From: a candidate division FCPU426 bacterium
Lineage (GTDB): Bacteria > Oederibacteriota > Muellerivitia > Muellerivitales > Muellerivitaceae
NCBI GenBank assembly: GCA_003136635.1
Contig: PLFD01000016.1
Span: forward strand, 33,032 to 97,031
Direction: 5' to 3'
DNA length: 64,000 nt
The stretch's first letter is position 1, and every line of letters begins with the position of its first letter. The position numbers were made by a program, and so were the translations under genes. The notes under the pieces are model-generated. The model saw only the letters and a list, made by a program, of their open reading frames with translations, did no database searches and was not told where the DNA came from. This document shows, one piece after another, positions 43,843 to 53,617 of this stretch.

Positions 43843-45652
43843 AACCACGGGCCTTCGAACGGCGTTTAAAAAAATTATTTTTATTTTAGGCATCGGGTTA
43901 GCCGTTTCGCCGGTTTTTTCCTCGGTTATTACCCTCAAAGATAAGCCCGCTTTTGTTCCCGGTGAAGTTTTGATCCGCTTTAATGATGATGCTCAATCAT
44001 CTGACAGAGATAGGGTTCTGGAGGTGGGCGCCTCGAGAATGTCCATCGGGGAAAATGTTTATAAAATGAAGCTGCCCTCAGGAACAGATGTCTTGAAAAC
44101 GGTTGAAAATCTTAGAGGTTCGTCCGGCGTCAGTTATGTTCAGCCCAATTACAAATATTACGCTTTGGGTTCTTGTCCGGTTCCAACCAGTTCAACAGAT
44201 CAATATTATTCGGCACCTTACAATTGGCCTTTGACGATTATTCAGGCGCCTCAAGCCTGGTCACAAATATCATGGCCTTCTTGTCCTCCGGGCGCTGGTG
44301 TGACCGTGGCTGTTTTGGATACGGGTATATCTCGACTGAATCCGGACCTTCGAACCGTTCCGTTGATTGGTTACAACGCTATTGCAGCCGTAGATGAGGA
44401 AGATTCATCTTGTACTTCATGTTCTTGTTATGGCAACCCATTTACGGATAGTGGTTCGGGCGTCGTGGCGACAATAGATGATTTTGGCCATGGAACATGG
44501 GTTTCGGGGATCATCGCGGCGACCTGGAATGGTAGTACGCCTATTTCGGAAGCGAGTTCAGGTTGCAACAACGGTAATACAACTGGTATGGCGGGTTTGG
44601 CGGGCGGCGCGGTAATTATGCCCATCAAGGTTTTGGATTGCACCGGAAGCGGTAGCAGCGACGCGATTGGAGCCGGTATCAATTACGCTGTGGCGCACGG
44701 CGCTAAAGTATTGAGCCTGTCATTGGGAGGTTCGGCAGATCCCTATGAGCAGGAAGTGATTAATAACGCTTTGGCCGCGGGTTGTATGGTGGTGGCGGCC
44801 TCGGGAAATGAATCGAATTTACCTAATTCCCTGGCTCAGTTGGATTATCCGGCTGGTTATCCGGGCGTGATCGCGGTGGGCGCTTCTGATCAAAATGATC
44901 ATGTGGCTTTTTATTCCAACGGCGGCGAAGGTGCGGATGGAAAACTTTTAGATTTAGTAGCACCGGGTGGTTTTGACGCGCCTATCACCACCCAAAATTT
45001 TGCGATCAACGCCGCCGAATGTATTTTTAGCACCTTTGTTTGTCCTCTTCCAAACGCCGGAGTCACCAATGGGGGATTCATGGTTTTTGGCACTGATAGT
45101 AATTATGGGCTGGCGGCCGGCACTTCGGGCGCAGCCCCCTTTGTTTCTGCGACAGCAGCTCTTCTATTTTCTCTCAATCCCACATGGACCAATACCCAGG
45201 TTAGCCAGCAAATCATCAACAATACGGATAGTTTAGACGGGAATAGCGGTTGGAATTCCGAGTCCGGTTATGGCCGCTTGAATGTTTATAAAGCTTTGTC
45301 CAGTTCGTTGGGCGCAGGCCAAACGACGACCTACGTTAAAACCTTTAACAGCCCCAATCCCTTTTATGTGGATGATCAACTCTATACCAATATTACGCTG
45401 GTGATGAATCAACCGGAGTCGGTTGAATTGACGATCTATGACACCTCCGGGGAAATTGTTCTCAATAAGAACTACGCCTCTTCGCAGCTCAACAGCAATC
45501 CAAATAACCCTCAATACAAGTCCTTTTACATCGCCTGGGATGGTAAGAATGGCAGCGGTCAAAAAGTAAAAACAGGTATTTATTTTTACACCGTCAATGT
45601 GGGCGGACAAATTTCCCGTAACAAAATCGCTGTTATTCAAGGTCCGCGATGA
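43835..45652 (+). CDS. secreted subtilisin-like (S8) serine protease with FlgD/T9SS-like C-terminal domain
   Basis: 605 residues. Signal peptide of about 29 residues; an I9-like propeptide (GEVLIRFNDDAQ to YVQPNYKYYALG); the S8 domain with the catalytic triad Asp162 (VAVLDTGIS), His219 (DDFGHGTWVSG) and Ser431 (AAGTSGAAPFVSAT) and oxyanion Asn in AASGNES; and a C-terminal beta-sandwich (about 513-605) with FNSPNPF, YDTSGEIV and IAWDGKNGSGQKVKTGIYFY, the pattern of FlgD-Ig or type IX secretion C-terminal domains. Several Cys pairs (CTSCSC) suggest disulfides. It overlaps both coaBC and the PorV-like gene, so the three are coupled. Confidence 0.9.
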   Translation: MNKTTGLRTAFKKIIFILGIGLAVSPVFSSVITLKDKPAFVPGEVLIRFNDDAQSSDRDRVLEVGASRMSIGENVYKMKLPSGTDVLKTVENLRGSSGVSYVQPNYKYYALGSCPVPTSSTDQYYSAPYNWPLTIIQAPQAWSQISWPSCPPGAGVTVAVLDTGISRLNPDLRTVPLIGYNAIAAVDEEDSSCTSCSCYGNPFTDSGSGVVATIDDFGHGTWVSGIIAATWNGSTPISEASSGCNNGNTTGMAGLAGGAVIMPIKVLDCTGSGSSDAIGAGINYAVAHGAKVLSLSLGGSADPYEQEVINNALAAGCMVVAASGNESNLPNSLAQLDYPAGYPGVIAVGASDQNDHVAFYSNGGEGADGKLLDLVAPGGFDAPITTQNFAINAAECIFSTFVCPLPNAGVTNGGFMVFGTDSNYGLAAGTSGAAPFVSATAALLFSLNPTWTNTQVSQQIINNTDSLDGNSGWNSESGYGRLNVYKALSSSLGAGQTTTYVKTFNSPNPFYVDDQLYTNITLVMNQPESVELTIYDTSGEIVLNKNYASSQLNSNPNNPQYKSFYIAWDGKNGSGQKVKTGIYFYTVNVGGQISRNKIAVIQGPR

Positions 45653-46629
45653 AGACACCATTGGCATTGTTAGCTGGAATTATTTTTTTTGTTTTTGTGG
45701 ATGGTATCGCTTTGGCGGATCAACAGGGGGGACAAAGACCCGCGGCTTATTTGGAGTTGGGCGTGGGTGGAATGCAGGACGCCATGGGCGGCGCCGCAGT
45801 GGCTGACCGAAATGATGTGGCTTGCGGGTTTTGGAATCCGGCGGGGTTGACCGGATTACGAGGGCTGCAGGTTGAGGATCAATACACTTTGTTGGCCCTC
45901 AATCAGCAGCTGAATTACTTGGCCTTCGCCAATAGCTTGAGGGATAAGTTTTTTTACGGCGTCTCTTGGATTTATTACAGCGCTGGCAATGACATCGAAG
46001 CCAGAACCGGGCCTTCGCTTAATCCGGATAGTATTTTTTCCGATACGGAAATGACTTTTATCGGCTCCATCGCTTTTCGGTTCGACCCCCGGTGGGCCTT
46101 TGGGTTAAATGTTAAAGTGTTGAACCAGTCCATCGGATCCTATTCATCGGCGGTTGGTTTTGGCGAGGATTTGGGGCTTCAATATCGAATGAGCCGCGAC
46201 ATGACCCTGGGATTTGTGATTCAGGATGTCTATAGCAGCTTGACGTTTAATTCTTCCACTTCGTCCAGTTCCAACGATCCCCAGCAAATTATTCCAACGA
46301 CGCTCAAAGCGGGCATTACTGACCATGAGGAACAGTGGAATCTGAAGGGTTCGGCTGATTTGGATTGGAGCCAGGATCTGGGCCTGGAACCCCATTTAGG
46401 ATTAGAGTGGAGACCTTTGACGGCGATAGCGCTTCGAGGCGGAGTTTGGGCAGAAAATTTGACCGCGGGCGCTTCTGGAGGGGCGGCATTGGTTTATTTT
46501 ACGACAGGAGTGGCTGTTCTTGTTCCTGTGGGGAGTGATTTAATCGAAGTGGATTACTCTATGATGGAAGACCGCATCGACGCGGGAGCCTTGATTAATC
46601 AAATAGCGGTAACTGGAAAATTTTTATGA
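45649..46629 (+). CDS. PorV/PorQ (UPF0164)-like outer-membrane beta-barrel protein
   Basis: 326 residues. Signal peptide MKTPLALLAGIIFFVFVDGIALA; start of the mature chain AAYLELGVGGMQDAMGGAAVA followed by NDVACGFWNPAGLTGL, the conserved opening of the UPF0164/PorV family; the rest alternates beta strands with a terminal strand pattern. In type IX systems PorV carries substrates with a C-terminal sorting domain to the surface. The coupling to a protease with such a domain supports an equivalent role here. A true T9SS is not visible in this window. Confidence 0.8.
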   Translation: MKTPLALLAGIIFFVFVDGIALADQQGGQRPAAYLELGVGGMQDAMGGAAVADRNDVACGFWNPAGLTGLRGLQVEDQYTLLALNQQLNYLAFANSLRDKFFYGVSWIYYSAGNDIEARTGPSLNPDSIFSDTEMTFIGSIAFRFDPRWAFGLNVKVLNQSIGSYSSAVGFGEDLGLQYRMSRDMTLGFVIQDVYSSLTFNSSTSSSSNDPQQIIPTTLKAGITDHEEQWNLKGSADLDWSQDLGLEPHLGLEWRPLTAIALRGGVWAENLTAGASGGAALVYFTTGVAVLVPVGSDLIEVDYSMMEDRIDAGALINQIAVTGKFL

Positions 46630-47429
46630 GTATGAAGAATTCATCCCAATGGCATTCGGCTTTAGCGATTTATAAGCGCTTGGGAATTCGATACATTTCA
46701 AAAACTTCAACTGAAAATATGCCCATTTCCTCGGTTTTATCTGAAACTGTCTCTGTGGAAAGCGTAGAGCCCCCTATGATGGAAAACAAAGCGGTTGAAA
46801 GTCCTGTTTCTCATCAGGGGTTCAAGTCTTCCTGGATAACCGCTTCGGCAGATACGATTCAGGCTATGGAATTAACCGCTTTTGAACGGGATATTTGCGG
46901 ATGTCAGAAATGCCCCCTGGGAGCCACCCGAAAGAATTTTGTTTTTGGCAGCGGCAATCCGCAGGCAAAGGTTTTGTTTATCGGGGAAGCGCCTGGCGCG
47001 GATGAAGATGAGCAGGGGCTGCCTTTTGTGGGACGGGCGGGACAGCTTTTAACCAAAATTATCGAATCCACCCAAACTTGGAAAAGGTCGGATGTTTTTA
47101 TCTGCAATGTCTTGAAATGCAGACCGCCGGGTAATCGTACGCCCTTGCCCGAAGAGGTAGAACAGTGCAGGCCCTATTTGGAAGAACAGATACAGATCAT
47201 TAAACCGAGGCTTATTATGGCTTTGGGTGCGGTCGCGGCTCAGGCTCTTTTACGGTCAAAAGACTCGGTAGGGAAAATGCGCAACCGCTGGCACGACCAC
47301 AATGGAATACCCTTGCGGGTAACCTACCATCCGGCGGCTCTTTTGAGGTTTGACGGTTATAAAAAGGATGTTTGGCAGGACATGAAAGAATTGACGGCTA
47401 AATATCAAGAGTTAGAGGGACTTTCCTGA
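46626..47429 (+). CDS. uracil-DNA glycosylase, type 4 (Fe-S)
   Basis: 267 residues. The catalytic core starts about residue 92 with [20 protein letters not shown] (two of the cluster Cys), [24 protein letters not shown] (uracil site), [20 protein letters not shown] with another cluster Cys, [11 protein letters not shown], and [11 protein letters not shown]. An unconserved 85-residue N-terminal extension precedes it. Removes uracil from DNA in base-excision repair. Its ATG overlaps the barrel gene stop, an unexpected association. Confidence 0.9.
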   Translation: MSMKNSSQWHSALAIYKRLGIRYISKTSTENMPISSVLSETVSVESVEPPMMENKAVESPVSHQGFKSSWITASADTIQAMELTAFERDICGCQKCPLGATRKNFVFGSGNPQAKVLFIGEAPGADEDEQGLPFVGRAGQLLTKIIESTQTWKRSDVFICNVLKCRPPGNRTPLPEEVEQCRPYLEEQIQIIKPRLIMALGAVAAQALLRSKDSVGKMRNRWHDHNGIPLRVTYHPAALLRFDGYKKDVWQDMKELTAKYQELEGLS

Positions 47430-47616
47430 ATGATTTGACGATTGATTGAAAAACGCTGTCAGTTGTTAATATTGTTTCCTTCTTTAGTTTTGAAGTATCT
47501 TGGCTTTAAGTTAGAAATAGTCGCAGTCAACGAGATTGACAGGGTTTGACCGGCTTACGATAATGCCTTAACTTTTTAATTAACAGAAACAGCCCTGAAC
47601 TGTTTCGGAAAACCCA

Positions 47617-48759
47617 ATGGATCCCATTACCTTTAAGTCCCTCATTGAAATTGAGGGCAAACACTTCATCCTTGAAACCGCCTCCCTTACAGGTGGGACG
47701 AAGTACTCCTATTTTATTCAGCTGGATGGGCGGATTATTTCCCAAAAAGAATCGGACTTTCCTGAAGGCCTCAATAACGATGGAATGAAGCAATATTTAC
47801 AAAACGGGCATAAGGCCAGAGCGGTTGAGCTGGAGTCCATCTTTCGTTTAAACAGAAAAATTGATGAAAAAGCCACCCCGGACACCTGTTGGAAAATGGG
47901 GGTTATTTTTCTTTCCAACGGTTTTTATGAGGACGCGAAAAACAGGTTTTTAAAGGCCATGGAATTGGACTCAGTCCATCTTCAGGCCTCGAAGTGTTAT
48001 GGAATCACTTTAATGTTATTGGGCGATTTGGCGGGGTCTATCGCCGCTTTGAACCACGCAAAGGATTTGGGCCCTTCTTTTGCCGATATCTACTATCACT
48101 TGGGAAACGCCTATCTCTTCAGTAAAGATTTGGATCAGGCGGTTCAATGTTATCTTCAAGCGTTACAGATTAACCCTAGATACGCGGACGCCAGGCTCCG
48201 TTTAGGAACAGCTTGTATAGGGTATCTCCTTCAAACCGGAAGCGGTCTGAATGACGCGAAAACGCTAGAGTTGGCGGAGCGGGCCCGGAAAGAAGCGGAA
48301 ACCGCGGCATCTCTTAATCCTAAAGTTCGCAATCGGTCCTTCATATTGGCTGTGGATTACTTGAAATCGAAAAAATATCAGCAGGCTTATCAATCTTTTC
48401 TCGATGTTAGACCTAAATATGTTCCCCGGACGGGTGACGAGATTGTTTTTTATTTCAACCTTACGCTGCTTTATGGCAATGAGGGCATTGATTTACAAAT
48501 GACGGAACAGTATGTGGAAAAATTGGGGAAAGTTATTGAGGAATATCCTCAGTACGCCGACTTACATCACCATCTGGGAGTCGCTTTTTTAATTAAATGC
48601 CGGTTTGACGTGACCCGGTCTTTGAAAGAGTTTCAGAAGGCCTTGGAAATCAACCCGCAGTATAAGAAGGCCATTGTTCATTCGGCTGATACAGATGATT
48701 TGAACAAGAAGGTTTTGTCGGTCCTTAAAAAAATCATTATTTCCACAGTGAATAATTAG
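47617..48759 (+). CDS. tetratricopeptide-repeat protein
   Basis: 380 residues. N-terminal strand-rich region (about 1-60, FILETASLTGGTKYSYFIQLDG) followed by six or more TPR units (CWKMGVIFLSNGFYEDAKNR, ADIYYHLGNAYLFSKDLDQA, ADLHHHLGVAFLIKCRFDV, about 85-360). There is no signal peptide, so it is cytoplasmic. Unknown partner; the N-terminal domain is common to TPR proteins in similar candidate phyla. Convergent with the PilZ gene seven bases away. Confidence 0.75.
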   Translation: MDPITFKSLIEIEGKHFILETASLTGGTKYSYFIQLDGRIISQKESDFPEGLNNDGMKQYLQNGHKARAVELESIFRLNRKIDEKATPDTCWKMGVIFLSNGFYEDAKNRFLKAMELDSVHLQASKCYGITLMLLGDLAGSIAALNHAKDLGPSFADIYYHLGNAYLFSKDLDQAVQCYLQALQINPRYADARLRLGTACIGYLLQTGSGLNDAKTLELAERARKEAETAASLNPKVRNRSFILAVDYLKSKKYQQAYQSFLDVRPKYVPRTGDEIVFYFNLTLLYGNEGIDLQMTEQYVEKLGKVIEEYPQYADLHHHLGVAFLIKCRFDVTRSLKEFQKALEINPQYKKAIVHSADTDDLNKKVLSVLKKIIISTVNN

Positions 48760-48765
48760 TTTCGA

Positions 48766-49161
48766 TTAATCGTGACTGCCGTCTTCCAAATAAAAGTTTA
48801 ATTCCAAAAACTTTGATTTTTCAGCGGTCATTTCTTCAAATCGAACGCCGTAGGCAAACCGCCCCATTGATTTCACGGGATTTTTGTGAATCCAGATAAT
48901 TTTTCCAGGATAAAACACCGATGGGGTTGATCCCAGAGAAGGAAGTTCCAAAGTTATCTCGTCACCGATTTCCATGGTTTGATTAGAATAAACCTGCGCG
49001 CCGGACAGACTGATGTTCATCAAGTGAACGCCAAAATCCTGATCTTTAATCGTTTTAGACGATTTGTTGTGACTTTTTATGGGCCGAACGACTAAAACGC
49101 GACGGTGTCTTCTTTTTTCAATGGCGTTTTGAGAAGCATTTGATTTAGGCATGCGTTCCAA
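48766..49161 (-). CDS. PilZ-domain protein (c-di-GMP-binding type)
   Basis: 131 residues on the minus strand. The RxxxR box reads EKRRHRRVLVV (about 16-26) and the (D/N)xSxxG box LMNISLSGAQVYS (about 48-60), the two c-di-GMP contacts; VRFEEMTAEKSKFL closes the barrel. TTG at 49161 has AAGGA at the right distance; ATG 49152 is the alternative. A single-domain effector likely to answer the EAL phosphodiesterase encoded at 61946. Confidence 0.8.
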   Translation of the reverse strand: MERMPKSNASQNAIEKRRHRRVLVVRPIKSHNKSSKTIKDQDFGVHLMNISLSGAQVYSNQTMEIGDEITLELPSLGSTPSVFYPGKIIWIHKNPVKSMGRFAYGVRFEEMTAEKSKFLELNFYLEDGSHD

Positions 49162-49300
49162 GTCATCCTTCGGCGCTTAATTGAAGTCTAGAGACTATTA
49201 GAATAGCATTGGCTTTGCTTTGTCAAAATGAAATCTCTTGTTTCTAACAGGGAAAAACTTGCATAGTCAGTATTGTGACGAAGACATTGAGGATAAGTTC

Positions 49301-50773
49301 ATGATTAAAAATAATATTCGCGTTCGATTCGCTCCCAGTCCGACCGGGTTTTTACATGTTGGCGGAGCCCGAACCGCTTTATTTAATTGGCTTTTCGCGC
49401 GCCATTCGGGAGGGACATTCATTTTACGTATCGAAGATACGGATCGGGAAAGGTCCAAGCCCGAATATGAGGAAGCCATTCTGAGAGATATGCGTTGGCT
49501 GGGATTGGATTGGGATGAAGGGCCTGAGGCAGGGGGAGAAAAAGGGCCTTATTTTCAAACTCAACGGGGTTCTTTGTATAAAAAAGAATTGGAAAAACTG
49601 ATTTTCACGGGAAACGCTTACCCTTGTTTTTGTTCGCAGGAAGAATTGGCGGCTGACAGGGAAGCCCAGATAGCCGTAGGCAAAATTTATCGATATTCGG
49701 GCAAGTGCGCCCAATTAACCGCTGATGAGGCGGAGGAAAAATCAAGAAAAGGTGAATTGTCCGCGATCCGGTTACGAGTCAAAGAGGGATTCACTACTTT
49801 TACCGATATAGTTCGCGGACAAGTGACAGTGAATCATGAAGAGATAGACGACCTAATTCTGGTGCGGCGGGATGGAGAGCCGACCTATAATTTTGTGGCG
49901 GTAGTGGATGACGCGCTCATGGAAATTTCTCACGTTATTCGGGGCGATGACCATCTCCCCAATACGCCCAAGCAAATCCTTGTCTATAACGCGCTAGGAT
50001 TTAAAATCCCTCAGTTCGCTCATATTCCTCTTATCCTTGGGCCCGATCGTTCGCCGCTTTCCAAGCGTCACGGCGCCAGTTCGGTCAGTGAGTTTAAGCG
50101 GCAAGGTTATTTACCCGAAACAATGGTGAATTACTTGGCTCTTCTGGGATGGTCGTTCGACGGTAAAACCGAAATATTCAGCCAAGAAGAATTGATCCAG
50201 AAGTTTAGTTTGGAACGGGTGGTAAAAAGCGCGGCGGCTTTTGATTATGAAAAACTGCAGTGGTTGAACGGTCATTATCTTCGGGCTATGGACGATGAAA
50301 AAATGTTTCAGTTGTGTAGAGACTATCTTCTGGAGAATAAAATAATTTCCCAGAAATATGTCCAGTCTGAAGACATTTATTTAAGACGTGTGGTGGCGCT
50401 GGTTCGCGGCAATTTAAAGCTTATTTCTCAAATTGACGAACAGCTAACCTATTTTTTAAACGATGTTTATGCTTATGACCCACAGGCATTGATAAAGTTT
50501 AAGACGGCTGAAAATATTTCAGTTTTCGAAAGGGTCATTAAGGTTTTGAATGAAACGGACTCTTTGGCGCCTATACCGCTTGAAGAAAGATTCCGAAAAG
50601 AAGCGGTCAGTATGGAACGAAAGTTCAGTGAATTAGTTCACCCTATGCGCTTAGCGATAACGGGACGCACGAATAGTCCGAATTTATTTGAAATCATGGA
50701 AGTCATCGGGAAAGACCGTTGTTTGGATCGTTTGCAACGTTTTTTAAATAGTATCCAGAAAACTAAGGGTTAA
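49301..50773 (+). CDS. gltX: glutamyl-tRNA synthetase
   Basis: 490 residues from ATG 49301, with TTGAGGA upstream (a longer frame is open but unlikely). HIGH-type motif FAPSPTGFLHVGGAR (about 9-23), the zinc-like site PCFCSQEEL about 105, the KMSKS equivalent GPDRSPLSKRHGASSV (about 248) and a long C-terminal anticodon domain. Charges tRNA-Glu, and may mischarge tRNA-Gln if the genome uses GatCAB. Both tRNAs are encoded nearby (51497 and 58223). Confidence 0.95.
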   Translation: MIKNNIRVRFAPSPTGFLHVGGARTALFNWLFARHSGGTFILRIEDTDRERSKPEYEEAILRDMRWLGLDWDEGPEAGGEKGPYFQTQRGSLYKKELEKLIFTGNAYPCFCSQEELAADREAQIAVGKIYRYSGKCAQLTADEAEEKSRKGELSAIRLRVKEGFTTFTDIVRGQVTVNHEEIDDLILVRRDGEPTYNFVAVVDDALMEISHVIRGDDHLPNTPKQILVYNALGFKIPQFAHIPLILGPDRSPLSKRHGASSVSEFKRQGYLPETMVNYLALLGWSFDGKTEIFSQEELIQKFSLERVVKSAAAFDYEKLQWLNGHYLRAMDDEKMFQLCRDYLLENKIISQKYVQSEDIYLRRVVALVRGNLKLISQIDEQLTYFLNDVYAYDPQALIKFKTAENISVFERVIKVLNETDSLAPIPLEERFRKEAVSMERKFSELVHPMRLAITGRTNSPNLFEIMEVIGKDRCLDRLQRFLNSIQKTKG

Positions 50774-50859
50774 ATGACACGGAGAGATCGAGAACAGAAG
50801 GCGATTGTGGTTATAATGGAGTTGAATCAGTTCTAGGTTTTCGACGAAGGGAGATAATT

Positions 50860-51414
50860 ATGACGGATATCATTAATTTCGTGTTTCAACGGGGTGATCG
50901 AAAAGGCCGTTTGAGACCTGTTAACAGTAATGACTGGGCTCAAATTGTGGGATGGTGGAACAATCCCGATGTCCGTCATTTGTACGATGTTCACTTTGTG
51001 AATCAAACTTTTTCGGACGCTGAAAAATGGTTTCTGAAAGAGACGGGGGAGCAGGATCGGAAACCCCGGTCTTTCGTGATTGAAGTGGATATTGACGGCA
51101 AGTGGCTGCCGGTAGGAACCGCGGAGCTTTACAGTGAGCGGCCTTCTCATAACTCGGTGGAGTTCGGTTTTTTGATCGGAGATAAGGAATGGTGGGGAAA
51201 AGGTATTGGAACTGAAATCGCCAAGAAGATGGTGGCCTATGGTTTTAAATTAGGTTATCACCGAATCGGGGCTGTCTCAGCGGCTTACAACACCCGATCC
51301 ATGAATACCCTTCAAAAGGCAGGTTTTCAAATTGAGGGTATCCGCAAAAGTTATGTTTTGCGCGATGGACAATACCATGATCAAACTCTGATGTCGGTCG
51401 TCAAGGAAGGCTGA
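50860..51414 (+). CDS. GNAT acetyltransferase, RimJ/RimL type
   Basis: 184 residues with AAGGGAGA upstream. The acetyl-CoA loop is EWWGKGIGTEIAKKMVAYGF (about residues 113-132), followed by RIGAVSAAYNTRSMNTLQKAGF and a C-terminal LRDGQYHDQTLMSVV, as in RimJ/RimL or aminoglycoside/antibiotic N-acetyltransferases that act on protein N-termini or small molecules. Substrate unknown. Monocistronic before tRNA-Gln. Confidence 0.85.
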   Translation: MTDIINFVFQRGDRKGRLRPVNSNDWAQIVGWWNNPDVRHLYDVHFVNQTFSDAEKWFLKETGEQDRKPRSFVIEVDIDGKWLPVGTAELYSERPSHNSVEFGFLIGDKEWWGKGIGTEIAKKMVAYGFKLGYHRIGAVSAAYNTRSMNTLQKAGFQIEGIRKSYVLRDGQYHDQTLMSVVKEG

Positions 51415-51496
51415 CCGTTTCTGAGATCATTTTAGACTTTTGCCTTGTATAAAAGCTTGTTACAATTCGGCCTCTTTTAACCCTGTTAAACCCGAT

Positions 51497-51570
51497 TGGG
51501 AGATCGTCTAATGGTAGGACAGCAGATTCTGGATCTGCTTATCTAGGTTCGAGTCCTAGTCTCCCAGCCA
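51497..51570 (+). tRNA. tRNA-Gln (anticodon CTG)
   Basis: 74 bases. Acceptor TGGGAGA pairs with TCTCCCA, discriminator G and CCA encoded at 51568-51570. Anticodon loop TTCTGGA gives CTG, reading CAG. T-loop GGTTCGAGTCC is canonical. A TACAAT box at 51461-51466 lies about 30 bases upstream, and a run of six T follows the gene. Confidence 0.97.
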
Positions 51571-51627
51571 TTTTTTCTTTATGAACATTTATATGTAAAA
51601 ATGACTTGCCCAGCTTTCTGGTTGAAA

Positions 51628-52470
51628 TTAATAATTGCTTATGCAGGGCAGCCATTTTTTCTGAGAAGTTTCAAATACTTTCAGCCAAGTCAGAAACTCG
51701 CGGGGGTTTTTGAATTTTAAATCGTAGTATTTTCTGGGAACGCGGTTTCCAATGGCAATTTTTAATCCCTTTTTTCCTAAGACTTTAAAAACTGAAATAT
51801 CCGCTACGTCATCCCCCGCATAAATAACCTGATGATGAGGGAACCGTTTTAATAAAGCTTTCACGGATTTTCCTTTGGAAAAACCTTTCGGCAATACTTC
51901 AATCATTTTCTTTCCCTGTTCCAAGTTCCAAAATCGGGGCGTGATGGTTCGGCGGTAAATCGCATTAAATTCCTGATGCAATTGAGTCGTCTGTTTTTTT
52001 GAAAAAACGATTCCGCGGAAATGGATAGTTGAGGAAAAGGGTTTTTTCTCGATATAAATCCCGGGAAAGCGGTGATGCAGGTGGCGAACCGCTTTCCAAA
52101 GGATTGCCGCTTCTTTTCGGTAGAGTTTTTCTTGGGCGAGAGAAGCGAAGCGTAAACCTTTTGGTAAATTTCTAGCCTCAAATCCGTGGCTTCCGATTAC
52201 GGGGAATTTTTTTAAGCCGGAAATCTTGAACAGGCTGTCCACATATCGGCCTGTCACAATGATCGCTTTGTGTTTTTGTTGGAGCCGGTGGAGAAGGGCT
52301 CTGGTCGAGGCGGAGATTTGGGAATGTTCCGGATTTTTTTTGAAATCGGTCAAAGTTCCGTCATAGTCCAAAAGAAAAAGAAGCGGGCCTTTCTGAGACA
52401 GAGCGGTTAAAGGATGTTTATTTTTTTTCACGGGCTCAATTTCTTTATGGAACGAGGATGATTTTACCAT
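51628..52470 (-). CDS. otsB: trehalose-6-phosphate phosphatase
   Basis: 280 residues from ATG 52470 (GTG 52476 also possible; both overlap the end of the upstream reductase gene). HAD-family phosphatase: motif I LLDYDGTLTDFKKNP (about 31-45), IVTGR (about 72), GSHGFEAR, and the distal YAGDDVADISVFKVL (motif IV with the Asp pair). Dephosphorylates trehalose-6-phosphate; the synthase gene otsA is not in the window. Minus-strand pair with the quinone reductase. Confidence 0.85.
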   Translation of the reverse strand: MVKSSSFHKEIEPVKKNKHPLTALSQKGPLLFLLDYDGTLTDFKKNPEHSQISASTRALLHRLQQKHKAIIVTGRYVDSLFKISGLKKFPVIGSHGFEARNLPKGLRFASLAQEKLYRKEAAILWKAVRHLHHRFPGIYIEKKPFSSTIHFRGIVFSKKQTTQLHQEFNAIYRRTITPRFWNLEQGKKMIEVLPKGFSKGKSVKALLKRFPHHQVIYAGDDVADISVFKVLGKKGLKIAIGNRVPRKYYDLKFKNPREFLTWLKVFETSQKKWLPCISNY

Positions 52471-53407
52471 GGGCACCAGGTTTCATGACGGCTTCGTGGG
52501 ATTGAGCCGCCTCCTTTAAGGGGAGTTCTTGTCCCACAATGGGTTTGAGAGAGCCGTCTTTGAGCCCCTCGATCAAATCGAAGTGAATTTTTTCCAATTC
52601 GGACGCGTTGGTGGTGGCGTTGACCATCCCTAAAATAGCCGCTTCTCGGCCCATCAAATCCCGTGGATTGATTTCCACGGACCCCCGGCTGCCGACCACT
52701 ACCACCCGGCCGTATTTGGACAGATAAGTCAGGTCGTTTCCCAAATTTATATTGGCAAGCATTTCAATAATAATATTCACGCCTTTATTTTCTGTGACTT
52801 CCAAAAGTTTTTGAGAAAAGTTGGGATCGTGGTGGTCCAAAACAAAATCCGCGCCCAAGTCTTTGATCAATTGCTGGCCCTGGTCCGTTCCGCCTGTGCC
52901 AATGACAGTCAATCCGGCGCGCTTCGCCAGTTGAATCGCTGCGGTGCCTACGCCGCCGCTGGCGCCGTGAATCAAAACCGATTCGCCTTTTTGGGCTTGA
53001 GCGCGGGTAAAAAGGGCGCGGTGGGCGGTACTGTAGGGAACACCCAGGGCGGCGCCTTGAGCGAAAGTGATGTTTTTCGGAAGAGGGAAAACCTGGTTTT
53101 CCAAAGCTAAAGCCTGTTCGGCGTAGGTGCCGGTTTGTGAGCCAATCACGTAAACCGAGTCGCCCGTTTTAAACCGGGTAACTGACACACCGACCGCTTG
53201 AACGATACCGGCGCCATCCGCGCCGGGGGTATAAGGAAGATTCGGTTTTAAGGCGTAAGTGCCGGTTCGCACATAATTTTCGACGGGATTAACGCCCACC
53301 GCTTTGATGGCGACAAGCACTTGGGTGGCGGCCGGTATTAAATCAGGGATTTCTTCCCATTTTAAAACTTCTGGTCCTCCAAATTGACTGACGCGGATAG
53401 CTTTCAT
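52445..53407 (-). CDS. NADPH:quinone oxidoreductase-like (zinc-independent MDR) protein
   Basis: 320 residues from ATG 53407, with AAGGA upstream. Begins MKAIRVSQFGGPEVLKWEEIP, then PGADGAGIV, the cofactor loop VLIHGASGGVGTAAIQLAKRAG (about 143-164) and GLKDGSLKP near the end. No zinc ligands. Reduces quinones or enones with NADPH. An in-frame extension into 53524 lacks support. Overlaps otsB at its 3' end. Confidence 0.9.
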   Translation of the reverse strand: MKAIRVSQFGGPEVLKWEEIPDLIPAATQVLVAIKAVGVNPVENYVRTGTYALKPNLPYTPGADGAGIVQAVGVSVTRFKTGDSVYVIGSQTGTYAEQALALENQVFPLPKNITFAQGAALGVPYSTAHRALFTRAQAQKGESVLIHGASGGVGTAAIQLAKRAGLTVIGTGGTDQGQQLIKDLGADFVLDHHDPNFSQKLLEVTENKGVNIIIEMLANINLGNDLTYLSKYGRVVVVGSRGSVEINPRDLMGREAAILGMVNATTNASELEKIHFDLIEGLKDGSLKPIVGQELPLKEAAQSHEAVMKPGAHGKIILVP

Positions 53408-53617
53408 AGTTTTCCTTGATGGTTTAAGAATGAAAGAAATTTTTAAAAATTCCTGATAATTTTGACTGACGATCATTCGGGGGTCAAGGGCGCTAAGACA
53501 GGTGTTTTTACTAGAAGAGATCATCGAAATAATGGGTTGCGACAGGTTTTATTTCGTTTAAACTGCCTGTTGCGCATTCAACACAGCGTTCTGCGGTATC
53601 AGCTAAAAGGAAGTTTC

